A program made the position numbers and the translations under genes. The notes under the pieces are model-generated. The model was not told where the DNA came from and ran no database searches. It saw nothing but the letters and a program-made list of their open reading frames with translations. DNA of 64,000 nucleotides from NCBI GenBank assembly GCA_035531675.1, contig DATKSL010000010.1:1-64000 (forward strand). Reading direction: 5' to 3'. Position 1 is the stretch's first letter. The number at the start of each line of letters is the position of its first letter. Below are positions 34,168 to 43,925 of this stretch, piece by piece. The DNA comes from JAJPIG01 sp035531675 (GTDB lineage Bacteria; Desulfobacterota; Binatia; Binatales; Binataceae).

Positions 34168-36483
34168 TCAGCGGCCCGCGGCAGCCTGACCTTCCTGGCC
34201 ATTGCGATGCTGGAGAATCGCCTTCAGCACGCGCGGCGGCGACATCGGCAGCACCTGCATCCTGACGCCTGTAGCCCGATAGATCGCGTTGGCGACCGCC
34301 GCCGGCGGCGGCACGATCGAGACCTCGCCCACGCCGCGCACGCCGAACGGATGAATCGGGTTGGGGACCTCGACCAGGATGGTTTCGAGCTTCGGCAAAT
34401 CGAGGCAGGTCGGCATCCGATAGTCGAGCAGGCCGGTGTTACGCAGGATTCCCTTGGCGTCGTAAACGTACTCCTCGTTGAGCGCCCAGCCGATACCCTG
34501 CGCCAGGCCGCCCTGCAACTGGCCCTCGACGTAGCTGGGATGGATCGCGGTGCCGACATCCTGCGCCACCGTCGCGCGCAGAATCTGCGTCTTGCCGGTA
34601 TCGGGATCGACCTCGACGTCGATACACGCGACCGCGAAGGCAGGACCAGCGCCGGCGCCGCCGGTGCTGACCGAGGCCCGGCCCACCACCGGTCCGCCGG
34701 TGCGGACAAAACGCGCCGCCAGTTCCTTGAGCGTCAGCTGCTGCGGCTGCAGCACGTCGCCGCGGGTGCGCAGCACGCCATTATCGAACTCGACGTCCTC
34801 GGGCGTGCACTCCCAGAGCTTGGCCGCCCGCTCCTTGAGCTGGCGCACGACGTCCTGGGCGGCGTTATGCACCGCCATCCCGGTGGCGAACGTCACCCGG
34901 CTGCCGGCGGTGACGTCGGTATAGCCAATCGAATCGGTATCGGCGACGGTCGGGCGCACCTCGTCCATCCCGAGCCCCAGCACCTCGGCCGCGATCATCG
35001 CCATCGAGGCCCGGCTTCCGCCGACATCCACCGACCCGGTGACGACGTTGGCGGTGCCGTCCTGGCTGACATAGATCGAGGCCGTCGACTGGAAACCGGC
35101 GTTGAACCAGAAGCCCGCCGCGACCCCGCGTCCGCGATAGGCGCCAGTCAGCTTGCTCTGGTAGTGCTCGCTCTTTTTCATCGCCTCGCAGGTCTCGATA
35201 AACCCGATGCGCTTGAAGACCGGGCCGAACGGCTGCGCGACGCCTTCGTGCGCGCCATTCATGATCCTCAGCTCGAGCGGATCGAGGCCGATCTTTTCCG
35301 CCAGCTCGTCGAGAATCGTCTCTACCCCGAAAGCCGCCGCGGTCGCTCCCGGCGCCCGGTAGGCGCAGGTCTTGGGCCGGTTGACCACGACGTCATAACC
35401 GTCGATCAGGAAGTTCGGGATATCGTACGCGGTAACTACCGTCATCGCGCCGGGCGCCATCGGCGAGCCCGGGAAGGCGCCCGCCTCGTAGGCCATCCAG
35501 ACCTGCGCCGCGGTGATCCGCCCCTCGTTGGTGACGCCGAGCTTGACCCGCTCCTTGATTCCCGAGGTCGGCCCGGTGGCGCGCAGAACTTCCGCCCGTG
35601 ACATCGCGACTTTTACCGGATGGCCGGTCTTCTTCGCCAGCAGCAGCGCGAGCGGCTCGCAGTAGATCGTGGTCTTGCCGCCGAAGCCGCCGCCGATTTC
35701 GCTCGGCACGACTTTGAGGTTGCCCTCGGGCATCCCGAGCACCTTGGTGGTCAGCGTGCGCACCGTGAAGCTGCCCTGGGTGCAGGTATAGACCGTCGCA
35801 TGGCCGTCGGGGTTCCAGATGCCGACCGAGGCGTGCGGTTCGAGATAGCCCTGATGGACGGTGGCGGTATGGAACTCGCGCTCGACGATATGATCGGCGG
35901 CGGCGAAGCCGGCTTCGAGGTCGCCGCGCTTGAACTGCAGATGGGCCGCGATGTTGGTCGGCTGGTCGGGGCCCTGCTCATGGTTGCGCAGGTCGTCGAG
36001 CAGGATCGGCGCGTCCGGCTTCATCGCCTGCTCGACGGTCATCGCCGGCTCGATCTGTTCGTACTCGACCTCGATCAGCTTGAGCGCCTCCTCGGCGATA
36101 TGCGGGCTGGTGGCCGCGAGCGCCGCGATCGGATGGCCGTCGTAGAGCACCTTGCCGCGCGCCAGCACATTGCATGACAGATGATAGGGGCTGACCTGCT
36201 GCTCGCCCATCTGCTGCGGCTTGCGATCCGCGTCCGGCAGATCGTCGGCCGTCACCACCGCGCGCACCCCGTCGAGCTTGAGCGCCTGGTCGAACTTGAT
36301 CGACTTGATTCGCGCATGCGGATACGGGCTGCGCAGGACCTTGCCGAACAGCATCCCCGGGAAGTAGTAGTCGGCGCCATACAGCGCGCGGCCGGTTACC
36401 TTCTCGATCCCGTCGGGACGAATCGGACGGGTGCCGACAACTCGATACTTGTGCGGAGCCTGCGTCTTCGACGATGTCGCCAT
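34168..36483 (-). CDS. Molybdenum hydroxylase, molybdopterin-binding large subunit (xanthine dehydrogenase family)
   Basis: 771 aa. The aldehyde oxidase/xanthine dehydrogenase a/b hammerhead domain comes first (KVTGRALYGADYYFPGMLFGKVLRSPYPHARI). The cofactor-binding domain follows with EIGGGFGGKT, KTCAYRAPGATAAAFGVE, and the C-terminal GVRGVGEVSIVPPPAAVANAIY, which carries the catalytic Glu. Together with the FeS and FAD subunits upstream it hydroxylates an aromatic, N-heterocyclic, CoA-ester or aldehyde substrate with water. ATG 36483 has AAGG 8 nt upstream; GTG 36492 is an alternative. The substrate cannot be assigned from sequence alone. Confidence 0.92.
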   Translation of the reverse strand: MATSSKTQAPHKYRVVGTRPIRPDGIEKVTGRALYGADYYFPGMLFGKVLRSPYPHARIKSIKFDQALKLDGVRAVVTADDLPDADRKPQQMGEQQVSPYHLSCNVLARGKVLYDGHPIAALAATSPHIAEEALKLIEVEYEQIEPAMTVEQAMKPDAPILLDDLRNHEQGPDQPTNIAAHLQFKRGDLEAGFAAADHIVEREFHTATVHQGYLEPHASVGIWNPDGHATVYTCTQGSFTVRTLTTKVLGMPEGNLKVVPSEIGGGFGGKTTIYCEPLALLLAKKTGHPVKVAMSRAEVLRATGPTSGIKERVKLGVTNEGRITAAQVWMAYEAGAFPGSPMAPGAMTVVTAYDIPNFLIDGYDVVVNRPKTCAYRAPGATAAAFGVETILDELAEKIGLDPLELRIMNGAHEGVAQPFGPVFKRIGFIETCEAMKKSEHYQSKLTGAYRGRGVAAGFWFNAGFQSTASIYVSQDGTANVVTGSVDVGGSRASMAMIAAEVLGLGMDEVRPTVADTDSIGYTDVTAGSRVTFATGMAVHNAAQDVVRQLKERAAKLWECTPEDVEFDNGVLRTRGDVLQPQQLTLKELAARFVRTGGPVVGRASVSTGGAGAGPAFAVACIDVEVDPDTGKTQILRATVAQDVGTAIHPSYVEGQLQGGLAQGIGWALNEEYVYDAKGILRNTGLLDYRMPTCLDLPKLETILVEVPNPIHPFGVRGVGEVSIVPPPAAVANAIYRATGVRMQVLPMSPPRVLKAILQHRNGQEGQAAAGR

Positions 36484-36556
36484 TTTTTTCACCTTCTACG
36501 TCCTGGAAAAGATTCTCGCCCGATCAGCTTGAGAATCCGGATCTCCTGCGAACCGA

Positions 36557-37030
<474 letters not shown>

Positions 37031-37060
37031 ATTCTCTCCCGGCTCCCGTCGGAGATCGGT

Positions 37061-37930
37061 TCAGTTGTGCCGTGCCCGCTCGGCCGCGCGCGCCAGCGTC
37101 CGCCGGGTCAGAACACCCACCAGATGTTTGCGGAATTCAGCGGTGCCGCGCATATCGTCGATCGGCGAGGCCAGCTCCATCGCCAGCTTGGCGGCATTCT
37201 CGATCGTCGCGGCCTCGAACTTCTTGCCGATCAGCGCCTGCGAGGCCTTGGCGGCGAAAAGCGGAGTCGCCGCGACCGCGCCCAGCGCGATGCGCGCCGC
37301 GGTGCACTTGTCGCCCTCCAGCGTGATCGCGCTGCCGACCCCGACCACCGCGATATCCATCTCGTTGCGCGGAATGAAGCGCAGGTAAGCATCGGCGCTG
37401 TGCTTCGCCGGCGCCGGGACCAGCAGCTCCACCAGCAGCTCGCCCGGCTGAATCACGGTGCGCCCGGGCGACACCACGAACTCCTCGACCTTGACCTGGC
37501 GCTCACCCTTGGGGCCGACCAGGCGCGCGGTCGCGCCCAACGCAATCAGCGCCGGAGTGGTATCAGCCGCCGGCGAGCCGTTGCAGAGATTGCCGCCGAC
37601 CGAGGCGCGGCTCTGGATCTGCAGCGATCCGATCAGATGGGCCGCTTCGACCAGTCCCGGGTAATGGCGGCGCATGGTCTGGTTCTCGAAAATCTCGATA
37701 CACGGAACGGCCGCTCCCAGGCGCAGGCCGGATTTGGCGTCGAACGCAATCCCGGTCAGCTCCGGGATATGCTTCACGTCGACGACATAGGCGGGCTGCC
37801 GGGTTCCGGCGCGGAGCTGAATCAGGATATCGGTGCCGCCGCACAGCGGCCGTGCTTTTTCGCCATACTCGGCGAGCATTCCGATCGCCTGTTCGAGCGA
37901 AGTCGGGGCTTCATATTGAATCGCGTGCAA
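37061..37930 (-). CDS. Molybdenum hydroxylase, FAD-binding medium subunit
   Basis: 289 aa. FAD-binding motif GEKARPLCGGTDILIQLRAG near residue 30, second FAD motif ASVGGNLCNGSPAADTTPALIALGA near 110, and the C-terminal CO-dehydrogenase flavoprotein domain. First gene of the operon FAD-FeS-Mo-MoaD-like, all leftward. TTG start at 37930 with GGAGG 11 nt upstream. Confidence 0.93.
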   Translation of the reverse strand: MHAIQYEAPTSLEQAIGMLAEYGEKARPLCGGTDILIQLRAGTRQPAYVVDVKHIPELTGIAFDAKSGLRLGAAVPCIEIFENQTMRRHYPGLVEAAHLIGSLQIQSRASVGGNLCNGSPAADTTPALIALGATARLVGPKGERQVKVEEFVVSPGRTVIQPGELLVELLVPAPAKHSADAYLRFIPRNEMDIAVVGVGSAITLEGDKCTAARIALGAVAATPLFAAKASQALIGKKFEAATIENAAKLAMELASPIDDMRGTAEFRKHLVGVLTRRTLARAAERARHN

Positions 37931-38071
37931 GTTGGCCTAAGCCTCCCTCAAGAAACTTTGGATGTCCGGTAACCGGTTTCCGGTGCAGTATCCCTCACAG
38001 GATAGCCCACCTAACAGCCTTACGAAAAGCGCTCCGGATCGACTGGCGCGGGTCAAGTTTGTATGGGCACG

Positions 38072-38104
38072 CTGACTCCCTCCCCCAAAACAGAGGGGAG
38101 TCAG
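38072..38104 (-). terminator. Strong hairpin downstream of the phosphotransferase gene
   Basis: CTGACTCCC (38072-38080) pairs with GGGAGTCAG (38096-38104). It sits between the leftward phosphotransferase-dehydrogenase operon and the start of the molybdenum hydroxylase operon, separating the two transcripts. Confidence 0.55.
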
Positions 38105-38128
38105 TAAGCTCGACCCCAGGGAGCCGAC

Positions 38129-39232
38129 TTAGTCGCGAAAGCCGAAGCGTGCCACCTTGGCGGCGGCGGCGCGAGCCAGCACCGGCGCTTCGTTGACCAT
38201 CACGGCGTAGCGTTCATCGGTGGTATCGCCGCGTGCATAGCGGGCGTAAAGCTGCTCGACCACGGTCGCGGTCTTCCAATGCGCCCAGGCGACATAGAAA
38301 TCGATCGCGCCGAGGTCGCGGCCGCTGCACTGTGCGTAGCGCTCGGCCAGTTCGGCGCGCGTCATGAAGCCCTCGCGCAGGGTATGGTTCTCGGCCGGAT
38401 TCAGCGCCAGCAGATCGGCCGGATCCGAGCGATCGCGCCAGTAGGCCAGCGCGATGCCGACGTCGACCATCGGATCGCCGAGCGTCGACATCTCCCAGTC
38501 GAGCACCGCGACCATCCGTCCGGGGTCGTCCGCCGCGACCATCACGTTGTGCAGGAAGAAGTCGTTATGGAGCAGCACCGGCGGCTGTTCGCGCGGCAGG
38601 TTGGCGGCGAACCACGCGCCGAGGCGATTCATCAGCGGGACCTCGCGAGTCTTCGCCCGCTCCCATCGTTCCATCCAGCTTTTGACTTGCCGCTCGAAGA
38701 AGCCGGCCGGACGACCGAGCGCGCCGAGACCGATACGCTCGTAATCGACCTGATGGAGATCGGCCAGCGCGTCGATGAACGCCGCGGAGACCTGGCGGCG
38801 CGCCGCGGCCGACTCGGCCAGCACGGCCGGCAGCGGCTCGCGCTTCTTGATTACGATTCCGCGCCGCCGCTCCATGATGAAGAACGGCGCGCCCACGATC
38901 GCCGGATCGTCGCAGAACAGGATCGCACGCGGCGCCGGCGCGAACTCCTGCCACAGCCGCGACAGTACGCGGTACTCGCGGCCCATGTCGTGCGCCGATT
39001 TCGGCAGCACGCCATGCGGCGGCCGGCGCATCACCCATTCGCTGTCACCGAAACGCAGCAGGTAGGTGAGATTCGAATGGCCGCCGCGGAATTGCCAAAC
39101 GGCGAGGGCGGTGGCCTCGGCGCCCGGGATACGTCCGCGCAGATAATTCGCGAGCCGCGCGCGATCGAAGTCGTCTTCGGCGCGGACTTCGCCGTACTCG
39201 GCTTCGATCGCGGATTCGATAGCGGCGGTCAT
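38129..39232 (-). CDS. APH-family phosphotransferase (ACAD10-like)
   Basis: 367 aa, aminoglycoside/choline-kinase-fold. Nucleotide loop FRGGHSNLTYLLRFGDSEWVMRRPP, catalytic loop LLHNDFFLHNVMV (His-x-Asp...Asn), metal motif AVLDWEMSTLGDPMVDVG. This subgroup accompanies acyl-CoA dehydrogenases, as in mammalian ACAD10/11, where the kinase domain phosphorylates hydroxyacyl-CoAs before elimination. Here the adjacent gene upstream in the transcript is an acyl-CoA dehydrogenase (10-nt gap), supporting that role. ATG 39232. Confidence 0.86.
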   Translation of the reverse strand: MTAAIESAIEAEYGEVRAEDDFDRARLANYLRGRIPGAEATALAVWQFRGGHSNLTYLLRFGDSEWVMRRPPHGVLPKSAHDMGREYRVLSRLWQEFAPAPRAILFCDDPAIVGAPFFIMERRRGIVIKKREPLPAVLAESAAARRQVSAAFIDALADLHQVDYERIGLGALGRPAGFFERQVKSWMERWERAKTREVPLMNRLGAWFAANLPREQPPVLLHNDFFLHNVMVAADDPGRMVAVLDWEMSTLGDPMVDVGIALAYWRDRSDPADLLALNPAENHTLREGFMTRAELAERYAQCSGRDLGAIDFYVAWAHWKTATVVEQLYARYARGDTTDERYAVMVNEAPVLARAAAAKVARFGFRD

Positions 39233-39242
39233 CGTGTGACGA

Positions 39243-40442
39243 CTAGCTTTTCCAGCGCCGCAACTCGCGGCGCGCGATCCCCATGCGATGGACCTCGTCG
39301 GGACCGTCGACGATCCTGAGCGCGCGGCTGTCGCGCCAGAAGCGCGCGATCGGCGTGTCGTCGCTGACCCCCATCGCGCCGTGCACCTGGATGGCGCGGT
39401 CGAGCACTCGCATCACCATGTTCGCCGCCATCACCTTGATCATCGAGATTTCCTGGCGCGCCTCGCGCTTGCCGGCGGTATCCATCTTCCACGCCGCATG
39501 CATCACCATCAGCCGCGTCGCGTCGATCTCGATGCGCGACTCGGCGATCCATTCCTGGATATTGGCCTTGTCGGCGAGCAGGCTGCCGTGGGTGAAGCGG
39601 CTGTTGGCGCGCTTGCACGCCAGCTCGAGCGCGCGCTCGGCGACTCCGATCGATCGCATGCAATGATGGATGCGGCCGGGACCGAGCCGCGCCTGCGCGA
39701 TGGCGAAGCCGTCGCCCTCCCCGCCGAGCAGATTGGCGGCTGGCACGCGGCAGTCTTCATAGCGAATCTCGCAGTGACCGCCGCCGCCGGTATGACCCAT
39801 CACCGGCACCGGGCGGATGATGTTAAAGCCGGGAGTGCCGGCCGGGACAATAAGCTGGCTGGCGCGGCGATGGGGCGGCGCGGCGGGATCGCTCACCGTC
39901 ATCACGATCGCGAACGCCGCGTGCATCGCGCCGGTGGTGAACCATTTGTGGCCGTTGATCACGTAGTCGTCGCCGTCGCGGACCGCGCGGGTCTGAAGCT
40001 GGGTGGGGTCGGAGCCGGCGGTCTCCGGCTCGGTCATCGAAAAGCAGGTCCGCATGGTGCCTTCGAGGCACGGCTTGAGCCAGCGCTCCTTTTGCTCGGG
40101 GGTGCCGAACTCGGCGAGGATTTCCATGTTGCCGGTGTCGGGCGCCATACAATTGAAGGCGCGCGGACCGATCGTGCTGCGTCCCATGATCTCGCACAAC
40201 GGCGCGTACTCGTGATTGGTCAGCCCCTTGCCCCAGTGCGAATCGGGCATGAAGAAGTTCCACAGCCCCTCGCTTTTGGCGCGGGCGCGGATGTCCGTGA
40301 CGATCGGCGGCTCGCGATGCTCGTCGCCCGAAGCGGCGACCTGTTGCTCGGCGAGCGCTTCGGCGGGATAGACGTGCTGCTCCATGAAGGCAGTGACGCG
40401 GCGGCGCAAGTCGTCGACGCGGGGCGAGAACGAGAAATCCAT
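39243..40442 (-). CDS. Acyl-CoA dehydrogenase
   Basis: 399 aa flavoprotein of the ACAD family. RTCFSMTEPETAGSDPTQLQTRA and YVINGHKWFTTGAMHAAFAIVM form the FAD/substrate block; the C-terminal helical domain has QEISMIKVMAANMVMRVLDRAIQVHGAMGVSDDTPIARFWRDSRALRIVDGPDEVHRM. With the phosphotransferase next to it, it resembles an ACAD10/11-like hydroxyacyl route. ATG 40442 with GGAG 5 nt upstream, 12 nt after the LLM gene; the three genes form one transcript. Confidence 0.93.
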   Translation of the reverse strand: MDFSFSPRVDDLRRRVTAFMEQHVYPAEALAEQQVAASGDEHREPPIVTDIRARAKSEGLWNFFMPDSHWGKGLTNHEYAPLCEIMGRSTIGPRAFNCMAPDTGNMEILAEFGTPEQKERWLKPCLEGTMRTCFSMTEPETAGSDPTQLQTRAVRDGDDYVINGHKWFTTGAMHAAFAIVMTVSDPAAPPHRRASQLIVPAGTPGFNIIRPVPVMGHTGGGGHCEIRYEDCRVPAANLLGGEGDGFAIAQARLGPGRIHHCMRSIGVAERALELACKRANSRFTHGSLLADKANIQEWIAESRIEIDATRLMVMHAAWKMDTAGKREARQEISMIKVMAANMVMRVLDRAIQVHGAMGVSDDTPIARFWRDSRALRIVDGPDEVHRMGIARRELRRWKS

Positions 40443-40454
40443 GATCACTCCGTC

Positions 40455-41531
40455 TCAGGCGTATTTTGCGATCACTTCGCGGCCGAACTCTGAGATCAGC
40501 TCGCGGCCGTCGGTGCCGTTGACCCGCACCACGAATTGGGTGATTCCCGCCTGCTCGAGGGCCTTGATGCGCTCGATGATCTCGGCGGCCGACCCGGTCA
40601 GGCTCATCTCGCGGATCAGATTCTCGGTCATGTATTGCTCTTCGCCGGGTTTGAGGAAAATCAGATGGCCCCAGTGGATCTCCTGGAAGCGCTTCTCCAG
40701 CGGGGTCTTCATCTTCATCAGGTATTCGCGATGATACTTCTCGACCAGCGGCTGCAGCTTGGGCGTGCCGAACCGGCTGAGCGGAATTTCGCCCGGCTGC
40801 CAGTAAGGATGGAGCGCGACCGCCGAATGCGGCCCCACCCGGCTCAGCACCCGCGCCGAGGTCAGCGATTCGCCCGGCCGCAGCACGCAGGCCGAGGCCA
40901 GCGCGACGGCGGCCTTGATCGCGCCGCGCCGCCCGCTGCCGTCGGCCGCCTGGTTGATGCGCGCGAGGCCTTCGCGCACCGCCTCTACTTCGCATCCGGC
41001 GTAAATCCAGCCGTCGCCGATTTCGCCGACCAGCTGCTGCATCCGCGGCGCGTTGGCGGCAAGATAGATCGGAATCCGGTCGCGGATATTGATGAAGCCC
41101 ATCTCGGGATGGAGAAACTTGATGGCGCGGACTTCTTCGCCCTCGCGGTAGTTCGCTTCGCGCCCGGCCAGCAGGTCGCGGATGATCGTGATGTCGTCGC
41201 GAACCTCGCGGCGCGACCGCGGCCCCATCCCCATCACGTTGCGGCCGGTGAAGCCGGCGCCGGCGCCCAGGATAATCCGGCCCGGCGCGATTTCGTTGAG
41301 CGTCGCCATCGCATTGGCGGTAATCGGCGCGATGCGATTGCCGGCGATCAGCACGAAGGTGCCGAGCTTGATGCGCCGGGTGCGGTCGGCGGCCAGCGCC
41401 ATGGTGGCGAAAACCTCGCTGTAACACAGGTGCGAGTCATCGAACCACGCGTTGGCGAAGCCGTATTCCTCGGCGCGCCGGACGTCTTCCCAGGCGCGAA
41501 TGTAGCTGGGAAAGCTGATACCGAATTCCAT
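40455..41531 (-). CDS. LLM-class flavin/F420-dependent oxidoreductase
   Basis: 358 aa luciferase-like (beta/alpha)8 protein. Start MEFGISFPSYIRAWEDVRRAEEYGFANAWFDDSHL, then RIKLGTFVLIAGNRIAPITANAMATLNEIAPGRIILGAGAGFTGRNVMG, the F420/FMN-binding pattern of the family. Coenzyme F420 rather than FMN is likely but not proven. ATG 41531 has AGGAGG immediately upstream. First gene of the leftward transcript with the acyl-CoA dehydrogenase and phosphotransferase. Confidence 0.88.
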   Translation of the reverse strand: MEFGISFPSYIRAWEDVRRAEEYGFANAWFDDSHLCYSEVFATMALAADRTRRIKLGTFVLIAGNRIAPITANAMATLNEIAPGRIILGAGAGFTGRNVMGMGPRSRREVRDDITIIRDLLAGREANYREGEEVRAIKFLHPEMGFINIRDRIPIYLAANAPRMQQLVGEIGDGWIYAGCEVEAVREGLARINQAADGSGRRGAIKAAVALASACVLRPGESLTSARVLSRVGPHSAVALHPYWQPGEIPLSRFGTPKLQPLVEKYHREYLMKMKTPLEKRFQEIHWGHLIFLKPGEEQYMTENLIREMSLTGSAAEIIERIKALEQAGITQFVVRVNGTDGRELISEFGREVIAKYA

Positions 41532-41758
41532 GGCTCCTCCTGCGCAAGCGCTCCGTATCCCGAAACAATCACAAGCGCTAATCGCAACGCAATCTGCTAC
41601 AGCCTGAGCCATGAAGATCGGACTGGCGGCGCTCGGGACGCTTCCGCAAAGCGTTCGCGGTTATTGCATTTGGGTGCCACTTGCCGGATACGATCATCCA
41701 GTCTGAACCAGTGCCGGGTTCCCCGGTACCTTACAAATTCAGAGCGAAGGAGATCGTC

Positions 41759-42367
41759 ATGAAACTTTTTTTGACCCCAGGCGCGTGTTCGCTGTCGCCA
41801 CATATCGCGCTGCGGGAGGCGGGATTGCAGTTCGATTTTGAGCAGGTTGATCTCAAGACCAAGCAGACCAAGAGCGGGGCGGATTATCGCAAGGTAAATC
41901 CCAAGGGTTCGGTGCCGGCCCTGCAGCTCGACAACGGCCAGGTGCTGACCGAAGGGCCCGCGATCGTGCAGTACATCGCCGATCAGAAGCCCGCCTCAAA
42001 GCTCGCACCGGCGGCCGGAACCTTCGAGCGCTCGCGCCTCCAGGAGTGGCTCAACTACAACTGTTCGGAGCTGCACAAGATGTTCGGGCCGTTGTTCAAT
42101 CCGGCGACGCCCGCAGATCAGCAGCAGGCGACGAAGGCCGCAATCGGCGCCAAATTTGATTTCGTCAACCACAGCCTTGAGGGCAAGCAGTTCCTGCTGG
42201 GCGATACCTTTACGGTGGCGGACGGTTACCTGTTCGTGATCCTGACCTGGGCCAAGCATGTCGGGATGGATTTCAGCAAATGGCCGGCGCTCAGTTCATT
42301 TTTCGATCGCGTCGTCGGGCGTCCGGCGGTGCAGGCGGCGATGAAGGCCGAGGGACTGATCAAATAG
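41759..42367 (+). CDS. Glutathione S-transferase, beta-class-like
   Basis: 202 aa. N-terminal thioredoxin-fold MKLFLTPGACSLSPHIALREAG with Cys10 as in beta-class GSTs, the GSH-binding KVNPKGSVPALQLDNGQVLTEGPAIVQYI block, and C-terminal helical domain with LLGDTFTVADGYLFVILTWA. Conjugates or isomerises electrophiles using glutathione. ATG 41759 has GAAGGAG upstream. Monocistronic: divergent from the LLM operon and closed by a strong terminator. Confidence 0.94.
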   Translation: MKLFLTPGACSLSPHIALREAGLQFDFEQVDLKTKQTKSGADYRKVNPKGSVPALQLDNGQVLTEGPAIVQYIADQKPASKLAPAAGTFERSRLQEWLNYNCSELHKMFGPLFNPATPADQQQATKAAIGAKFDFVNHSLEGKQFLLGDTFTVADGYLFVILTWAKHVGMDFSKWPALSSFFDRVVGRPAVQAAMKAEGLIK

Positions 42368-42393
42368 ACGGCGACCAGCAAGCTTCCATCAAA

Positions 42394-42430
42394 AAAGCGG
42401 CGAGCCGGGAATTCCCGCGCTCGCCGCTTT
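42394..42430. terminator. Bidirectional intrinsic terminator
   Basis: AAAGCGGCGAGC (42394-42405) pairs perfectly with GCTCGCCGCTTT (42419-42430), and the centre CGGGAATTCCCG extends the stem. A-run on the left and T-rich right flank serve both the GST gene and the convergent methyltransferase gene. Confidence 0.85.
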
Positions 42431-42458
42431 CTTTGGCAATGAAAAGCTCTTTAGGCGG

Positions 42459-43667
42459 CTAACGCCACAGCTTCTTGCTGGCGAGCGCGGCACCCTCCGC
42501 GAGCATCGCCAGCTTCGCCCATGCGATCGACGGATGGAGCCGGCCACCGAGGCCGCAATCGGTGCCGGCGATTACATTCTCGCGCCCGACCAGGTTGGCA
42601 AATCTCACGATTCGCTCCGCAACCAGTTCCGGATGCTCGACCACGTTGGTCGCATGGCTCACTACTCCGGGGATGAGAATTTTGCCCGGCGGCAGCTTGA
42701 CGTCCTGCCAGACCGTCCATTCGTGCTCGTGACGCACGTTGCCCGCCTCGACCGAGTAGGCGCCGGCATGAACGCTCAGCACCAGGTCGACCACGTCGCG
42801 CAGTGCGATGTCCGTGGTATGCGGCCCGTGCCAGCTTCCCCAACAGATGTGATATCGCACCCGCTCCTCGGGCAATCCGCGCAGCGCATGATTCAAGGCC
42901 TCGACGCGTACCCGGGCATATTTTTTGTAGAGCTCGAGCGGCGGCTCCGGAACCGCGGCATCCCACGTATCCGGCATCCCCGGATCGTCGATCTGCAGGA
43001 TCATGCCGGCCTCGACGATCGCCTTGTATTCCTGGTGCATCGCGTCGGCGATCGCGGACAGGAAATCCTCCTCGCGCTGGTAGTAACGGTTCTGCGAACG
43101 TTCGATCACGCCCGGCGAAGCCGAGCACATGAAGGCCTCGGCGACGCCCGCCGCAGCCATCGCCGCCTTCAGGTTGCTGATGTCGGCTTGCAGCGCCTCC
43201 TGACCGGCATAACTGATCGGCTCGGTGCATGCCGGTATCTTGCGGGCGGTGATGCTGCCGCCGAAGCCGATCGCCTGCGGATCCTGGTAGAACTCCCGGA
43301 ATTTGCCGAAGTCCCGCCGCTCGTGGAAGCTGCCGAAGGTAATGCCCCCGGCCTTGAAGTGCATCGCCTCGGACATCGACACTCCGCCGGTAAAGCCCTT
43401 GAGCCGTGGATAGATGTAGGTGAGCCAGGGCGCGTAGTCCGTGGTCTGGCCGGTCGATTTGCCGAACTCGCCATCGTCAGGGATGTCGACGCCGGCTTGC
43501 TTCTGTTGGGCGAGGACTTCCGCAACCGCCGAGGTGCAGCGACTGGACAGGGGTTTGCGATCCTTGAGCTTGCCCGCATCCTCGGAATGATACAGCTCGA
43601 TCAGATCTTTGGGGCGCGGCAGGCTGCCAGCATGAGTGGTGAGAATGCGGTTGGTGCTGCGTTTCAT
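42459..43667 (-). CDS. MetE C-terminal-like methyltransferase / epoxyalkane:CoM transferase-like protein
   Basis: 402 aa, cobalamin-independent methionine-synthase catalytic fold alone, without the MetE N-terminal half. Start ILTTHAGSLPRPKDL is typical. Zinc ligands are visible as His-x-Cys in VRYHICWGSWHGPH and Cys in AGTDCGLGGR. The same set is used by epoxyalkane:coenzyme M transferase and by short archaeal-type MetE. The thiol substrate could be homocysteine or coenzyme M. ATG 43667 with GGAGG 5 nt upstream. Not in an operon. Confidence 0.85.
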   Translation of the reverse strand: MKRSTNRILTTHAGSLPRPKDLIELYHSEDAGKLKDRKPLSSRCTSAVAEVLAQQKQAGVDIPDDGEFGKSTGQTTDYAPWLTYIYPRLKGFTGGVSMSEAMHFKAGGITFGSFHERRDFGKFREFYQDPQAIGFGGSITARKIPACTEPISYAGQEALQADISNLKAAMAAAGVAEAFMCSASPGVIERSQNRYYQREEDFLSAIADAMHQEYKAIVEAGMILQIDDPGMPDTWDAAVPEPPLELYKKYARVRVEALNHALRGLPEERVRYHICWGSWHGPHTTDIALRDVVDLVLSVHAGAYSVEAGNVRHEHEWTVWQDVKLPPGKILIPGVVSHATNVVEHPELVAERIVRFANLVGRENVIAGTDCGLGGRLHPSIAWAKLAMLAEGAALASKKLWR

Positions 43668-43925
43668 GTGTCCTCCGAAGGTTCGATCGATGCGCCGGCC
43701 TCTGTCCGTGGATCGCGCCTGAGATCGAACGAACCCCGATTCTTCGGCAGGTTACGGAATACGTCAAGCCAACGCGGCGCGCCAGGGTCGGCCATCGCCG
43801 CCCCGCCCGGAGCGTAACCGGGAAGTCGGAGGCTTGAAACAGAGGATGGGGCGTAGCAATGAATACGGCGCGGGATTGCGATTTATCGGGCGGTCTATCA
43901 GCCTGATAGGCCACCAGAGGCAGTC

